Shown one piece after another: positions 61,301 through 64,000 of a stretch of 64,000 nt of DNA. Below the pieces are notes generated by a model that saw nothing but the letters and a program-made list of their open reading frames with translations, was not told where the DNA came from and made no database searches. The number at the start of each line of letters is the position of its first letter. Position 1 is the first letter of the stretch. The position numbers and the translations under genes are program-made. This stretch comes from Flavitalea plasmicola (lineage in GTDB: Bacteria; Bacteroidota; Bacteroidia; Chitinophagales; Chitinophagaceae): contig NZ_JAUOTO010000005.1 in NCBI RefSeq assembly GCF_030546645.1, forward strand, positions 682,001-746,000. The letters run 5' to 3'.

Positions 61301-61924
61301 ATGAGTAAGTCAGGAAACAACGCTGCGAGCTACGCAATTATCGGCTTCGGCAGTATCGGCAAGGCGCTGGCCAAGGCGTTTGCCCGCAAAGGCATCAAAG
61401 TATCCGTTGCAACCACGCGCGACCCGAAAAGCTTTGCACCCGCGGCGGCCGCGATCGGACCCGGGATCATTCCCACAACATTGGCGGAAGCCGTCAAGGC
61501 GGACGTCCTCTTTTTGGCCGTGCGTTTTGAATCGCACCCGGATGTCGCCAAGGCGCTGCCCTCCTGGCAGGGGAAGACCATCGTCGATGTGACCAATGCC
61601 TACGGCGTGCCCCCTGAAAAGCTGGGAGGACTGCCTTCTGGCAAGGTCGTCGCACAGGCCTTCACTGGTGGAAAAGTGGTTAAGGGCTTCAACCATTTGG
61701 TCGCTGCCATTCTTGACCAGGATCCGGCCGTACACGGTGGCAGGAGAGTCGTGTTCATGGCGAGCGACGATGAAGGCGCGGCAACGGAAATAGGTGCGCT
61801 TGCGGAAAAACTCGGTTTTGCACCCATCCAACTTGGCGGGCTTTCGGAGGGCGGATTACTTGTACAGGCGCGCGGAAACAGCTGGGGTCAACTGATCTTT
61901 AAGGACCTGGTCAAGTTCGATTGA
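61301..61924 (+). CDS. NAD(P)-binding oxidoreductase, F420-reductase-like
   Basis: 207 residues with an N-terminal Rossmann fold AIIGFGSIGKALAKAFARKG (GxGxxG variant GFGSIG), then DVLFLAVRFESHPDVAKAL and IVDVTNAYGVP, and a C-terminal part AFTGGKVVKGFNHLVAAIL, typical of the NADPH-dependent F420 reductase-like / DUF2088-type family in which most bacterial members use other acceptors. It is notably more GC-rich than the SDR gene before it. Possibly co-transcribed with the SDR, as both would handle redox stress. Confidence 0.82.
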   Translation: MSKSGNNAASYAIIGFGSIGKALAKAFARKGIKVSVATTRDPKSFAPAAAAIGPGIIPTTLAEAVKADVLFLAVRFESHPDVAKALPSWQGKTIVDVTNAYGVPPEKLGGLPSGKVVAQAFTGGKVVKGFNHLVAAILDQDPAVHGGRRVVFMASDDEGAATEIGALAEKLGFAPIQLGGLSEGGLLVQARGNSWGQLIFKDLVKFD

Positions 61925-61981
61925 TGGATCGTGATCGCAAAAGGAAGGGTGGAAAGGGTGAGGTTTAGGGTGGTGCGGTAA

Positions 61982-64000
61982 TCATTCCGCCTTCAGGCTT
62001 TTGGTTGGGTTCATGAGGGCGGTCCTGACAGATTGAAAGCTCACGGTGGCCAGTGCGATGAGCAAAGCGCCAAGCCCTGCCACTACGAAGGTCCACCAAC
62101 TGAAGCCTGCACGGTCAACAAAGCCCTGCAGCCATTTATGCATGACCCACCAGCCAAAAGGCGCGGCGATGACAAAGGCGATGGCCACGAGCTTCATGAA
62201 ATCGAGGGAGAGTAATTTGACGATACCCTGAACGCTTGCTCCCAGCACTTTGCGGATGCCGATCTCCTTGGTCCTTTGTTCTGCGATGAAGGTAGCCAGT
62301 CCGAATATACCCAGACATGAGATGAGGATAGCCAATACGGAGAAGATCATCGCAATCTCTCCTACACGCTGCTCGGCCCGGTACATCTCATTAAAGGATT
62401 CATCGAGGAAACGATAGCTGAATGGCATACCCGGCGCCATGGTTTTCCATACACTTTTCACCTGATCGATCAGGGGGCTGACGTTGGCTGTGTTTACTTT
62501 GAAAGAGGCGAGACCCGTGCTTCTCTGCAAGGCAAATATGAGGGGTCCCACCGGCGAGTGCAGGGATTCATAATTGAAGTTCTTTACAAGGCCGACGATG
62601 GGGTGGGCGGTGGCCTTCCCGTTGTCGATGGTATATATATTCTTTCCCACCGGATCTTCGTAGCCCAGTGTCCGGGCCGCCGCTTCATTGATGATCCACG
62701 CGGAGGAGTCCATGCGGAAGGCGGGCGAGAAATTCCTCCCTTTCAGGAGCTTGATGCCCATCGTTTCCAGGTAGCCGTCATCAATGCCCCAGAATTGCGC
62801 ATTGAAGCTATTGTCCGCGGTGGCCACGGGATCTTTGAAAACATTATACGCGTTGCGCGAGGAATTGGCTACGGGCAGGTAGGCGCTGAGGGCGCCGCCC
62901 CTGACGCCGGACAGCTGCATCACCTGTTTCTTAAAAGGCCCGGCGTTATTACCCAGTGCATCTGCGTCGTTGATGACGAGGACCTGTTCTTTACTGAATC
63001 CGAGGTCACGGGTTTGAATGAAGTGAAGCTGTCTGTACACGACGATGGTCCCAATGATCAGCATGATAGAAGTAGTGAACTGGAATACGACCAAGGTGCT
63101 GCGCAGGCCACCGCTTTTTGTACCCATGTTCCATTTTCCTTTCAACACTTCGATCGGCCGGAACCCGGAAAGAAAAAAGGCGGGGTAGCTGCCCGCGAGC
63201 AGGCCCACCGCAAAGGGCAGTGCCAGCATCAGGGGTAAGATCACCGGGGAGAAAAGGCGCTGTATGTTCATGGACTTGTTTGCCACCGAATTGAACAGGG
63301 GCAAGATCAAATAGGCGATGGCGATAGCGATCACCAAGGAAGACAATACCATCAGCGTAGATTCCGTGAGGAACTGCAGGATCAATTCTTTCCGCCGGGT
63401 GCCCAGCACTTTGCGGATACCTACTTCCCTGGCCCTCCCTGCGGAGCGGGCTGTCGTCAGGTTCATAAAATTGATACAGGCGATGAGCAGGATCAACAGG
63501 GCCACGGCCGAGAAGATGGCCACGTATTGAATGCTGCCCGAGGGGCTCATCTCTTCGCCTGCCTGCCTGTCGGAATACAAATGGATGCTGGTGACGGGTG
63601 TCAGTTTGAAATGGATGCTGTTGCCGGCTTTCTCAAATTCCTCCATGCTGCTCATATTGAAATCCTTCAACACGGGCGTATAATATTTCAGGATATACCC
63701 GTTCAACTCTTTTTCGAAGCGCTTTGCATCCGGGCCTGGTCTCAGCACCAGGTAAGTATAAAAGTTGCTGTTGCCCACCTGTCCCCAATGGTAAGGCAGG
63801 CTCTTCATCGAGAACAGGATATTGAAGTTGAAATGTGTGTTCCCGGGGATATCTTTGATGACCGCGTTCACTTTATAAGGAACATCCCTGCCATTCTCCT
63901 TTACGGCAAGCGTCTTTCCCACCGCGCTTGCAGAACCAAAATATCTGGTCGCGGTGGAGGCGGTGATCACCATGGTGCCCGGTTCATTCAACGCAGTGCG
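61982..64000 (-). CDS. MacB/FtsX-type ABC transporter permease (5' end outside)
   Basis: 672 residues are visible; the frame runs through the right edge (upstream codons RTAL precede NEPGTMVITASTATRYFG, the common core motif ALNEP...), so about 130 N-terminal residues are missing. Periplasmic core domain, then FtsX membrane blocks: VALLILLIACINFMNLTTARSAGRAREVGIRKVLGTRRKEL, and a second set near the end (SCLGIFGLATFIAEQRTKEIGIRKVLGASV). Two FtsX units with eight helices, typical of Bacteroidota permeases beside LolD-like ATPases, used for export of lipoproteins, peptides or antimicrobials. The ATPase is not in the window. Confidence 0.92.
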   Translation of the reverse strand, partial: RTALNEPGTMVITASTATRYFGSASAVGKTLAVKENGRDVPYKVNAVIKDIPGNTHFNFNILFSMKSLPYHWGQVGNSNFYTYLVLRPGPDAKRFEKELNGYILKYYTPVLKDFNMSSMEEFEKAGNSIHFKLTPVTSIHLYSDRQAGEEMSPSGSIQYVAIFSAVALLILLIACINFMNLTTARSAGRAREVGIRKVLGTRRKELILQFLTESTLMVLSSLVIAIAIAYLILPLFNSVANKSMNIQRLFSPVILPLMLALPFAVGLLAGSYPAFFLSGFRPIEVLKGKWNMGTKSGGLRSTLVVFQFTTSIMLIIGTIVVYRQLHFIQTRDLGFSKEQVLVINDADALGNNAGPFKKQVMQLSGVRGGALSAYLPVANSSRNAYNVFKDPVATADNSFNAQFWGIDDGYLETMGIKLLKGRNFSPAFRMDSSAWIINEAAARTLGYEDPVGKNIYTIDNGKATAHPIVGLVKNFNYESLHSPVGPLIFALQRSTGLASFKVNTANVSPLIDQVKSVWKTMAPGMPFSYRFLDESFNEMYRAEQRVGEIAMIFSVLAILISCLGIFGLATFIAEQRTKEIGIRKVLGASVQGIVKLLSLDFMKLVAIAFVIAAPFGWWVMHKWLQGFVDRAGFSWWTFVVAGLGALLIALATVSFQSVRTALMNPTKSLKAE

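Overview
The window looks like chromosomal DNA of a Bacteroidota bacterium, most likely of the Chitinophagaceae type. The support is a SusC/SusD pair behind an ECF sigma/FecR pair, a CHU_C-type gliding/T9SS C-terminal domain, GldA and GldF/GldG-like ABC proteins, a short RpoD, and several promoters with the Bacteroidota pattern TTTG / TAnnTTTG. The genus is an inference.

Layout. 1-1.6 kb: the end of an unknown gene, then a DUF4062 gene that finishes just before a 52-base 3' piece of a tRNA-Leu(CAA), a probable scar of site-specific integration. 1.6-12 kb: an M20 peptidase, a three-gene surface glycan set (two GT-C-like membrane proteins and an acyltransferase), and a GH9/GH106 polysaccharide-degrading pair, all on the minus strand. 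12-22 kb: the most unusual part. A receiver-like protein and a double-GHKL histidine-kinase-like protein (minus) diverge from a DNA cytosine methyltransferase, a MORC/MutL-like GHKL ATPase and a Z1-domain helicase-like ATPase (plus). I read this as a candidate defence or restriction-modification system that resembles, but does not match, the known MutL-Z1 (mza-like) arrangements. 22-29 kb: a second GT-C-like protein, an amidohydrolase, a large T9SS cargo protein, HU, and two small unknown genes. 29-37 kb: CDF transporter, LptF/LptG permease, START-like protein and core genes rpoD, ffh, rpsP and rimM, with clear promoters and terminators. 37-39.6 kb: an AbiEi/AbiEii (type IV) toxin-antitoxin pair with a promoter full of operator half-sites. 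39.6-45.4 kb: envelope genes (S41 peptidase, beta-barrel, lipoproteins) and a DUF4272 gene. 45.4-58.4 kb: a structured intergenic element, ECF sigma, FecR, SusC, SusD, a GldA/GldFG-like ABC system and two tandem short MutS-like ATPases. 58.4-64 kb: a 45-residue cysteine-rich protein, a PQQ-type beta-propeller lipoprotein, an HxlR regulator divergent from a short-chain dehydrogenase and an F420-reductase-like protein, and an incomplete MacB/FtsX-type permease.

A family of short AGCTGCAAGC-like repeats occurs both between genes and in frame inside at least three unrelated proteins (the Lpt permease, a hypothetical protein, and FecR). No CRISPR array, complete tRNA, rRNA or intact transposase was found by reading.
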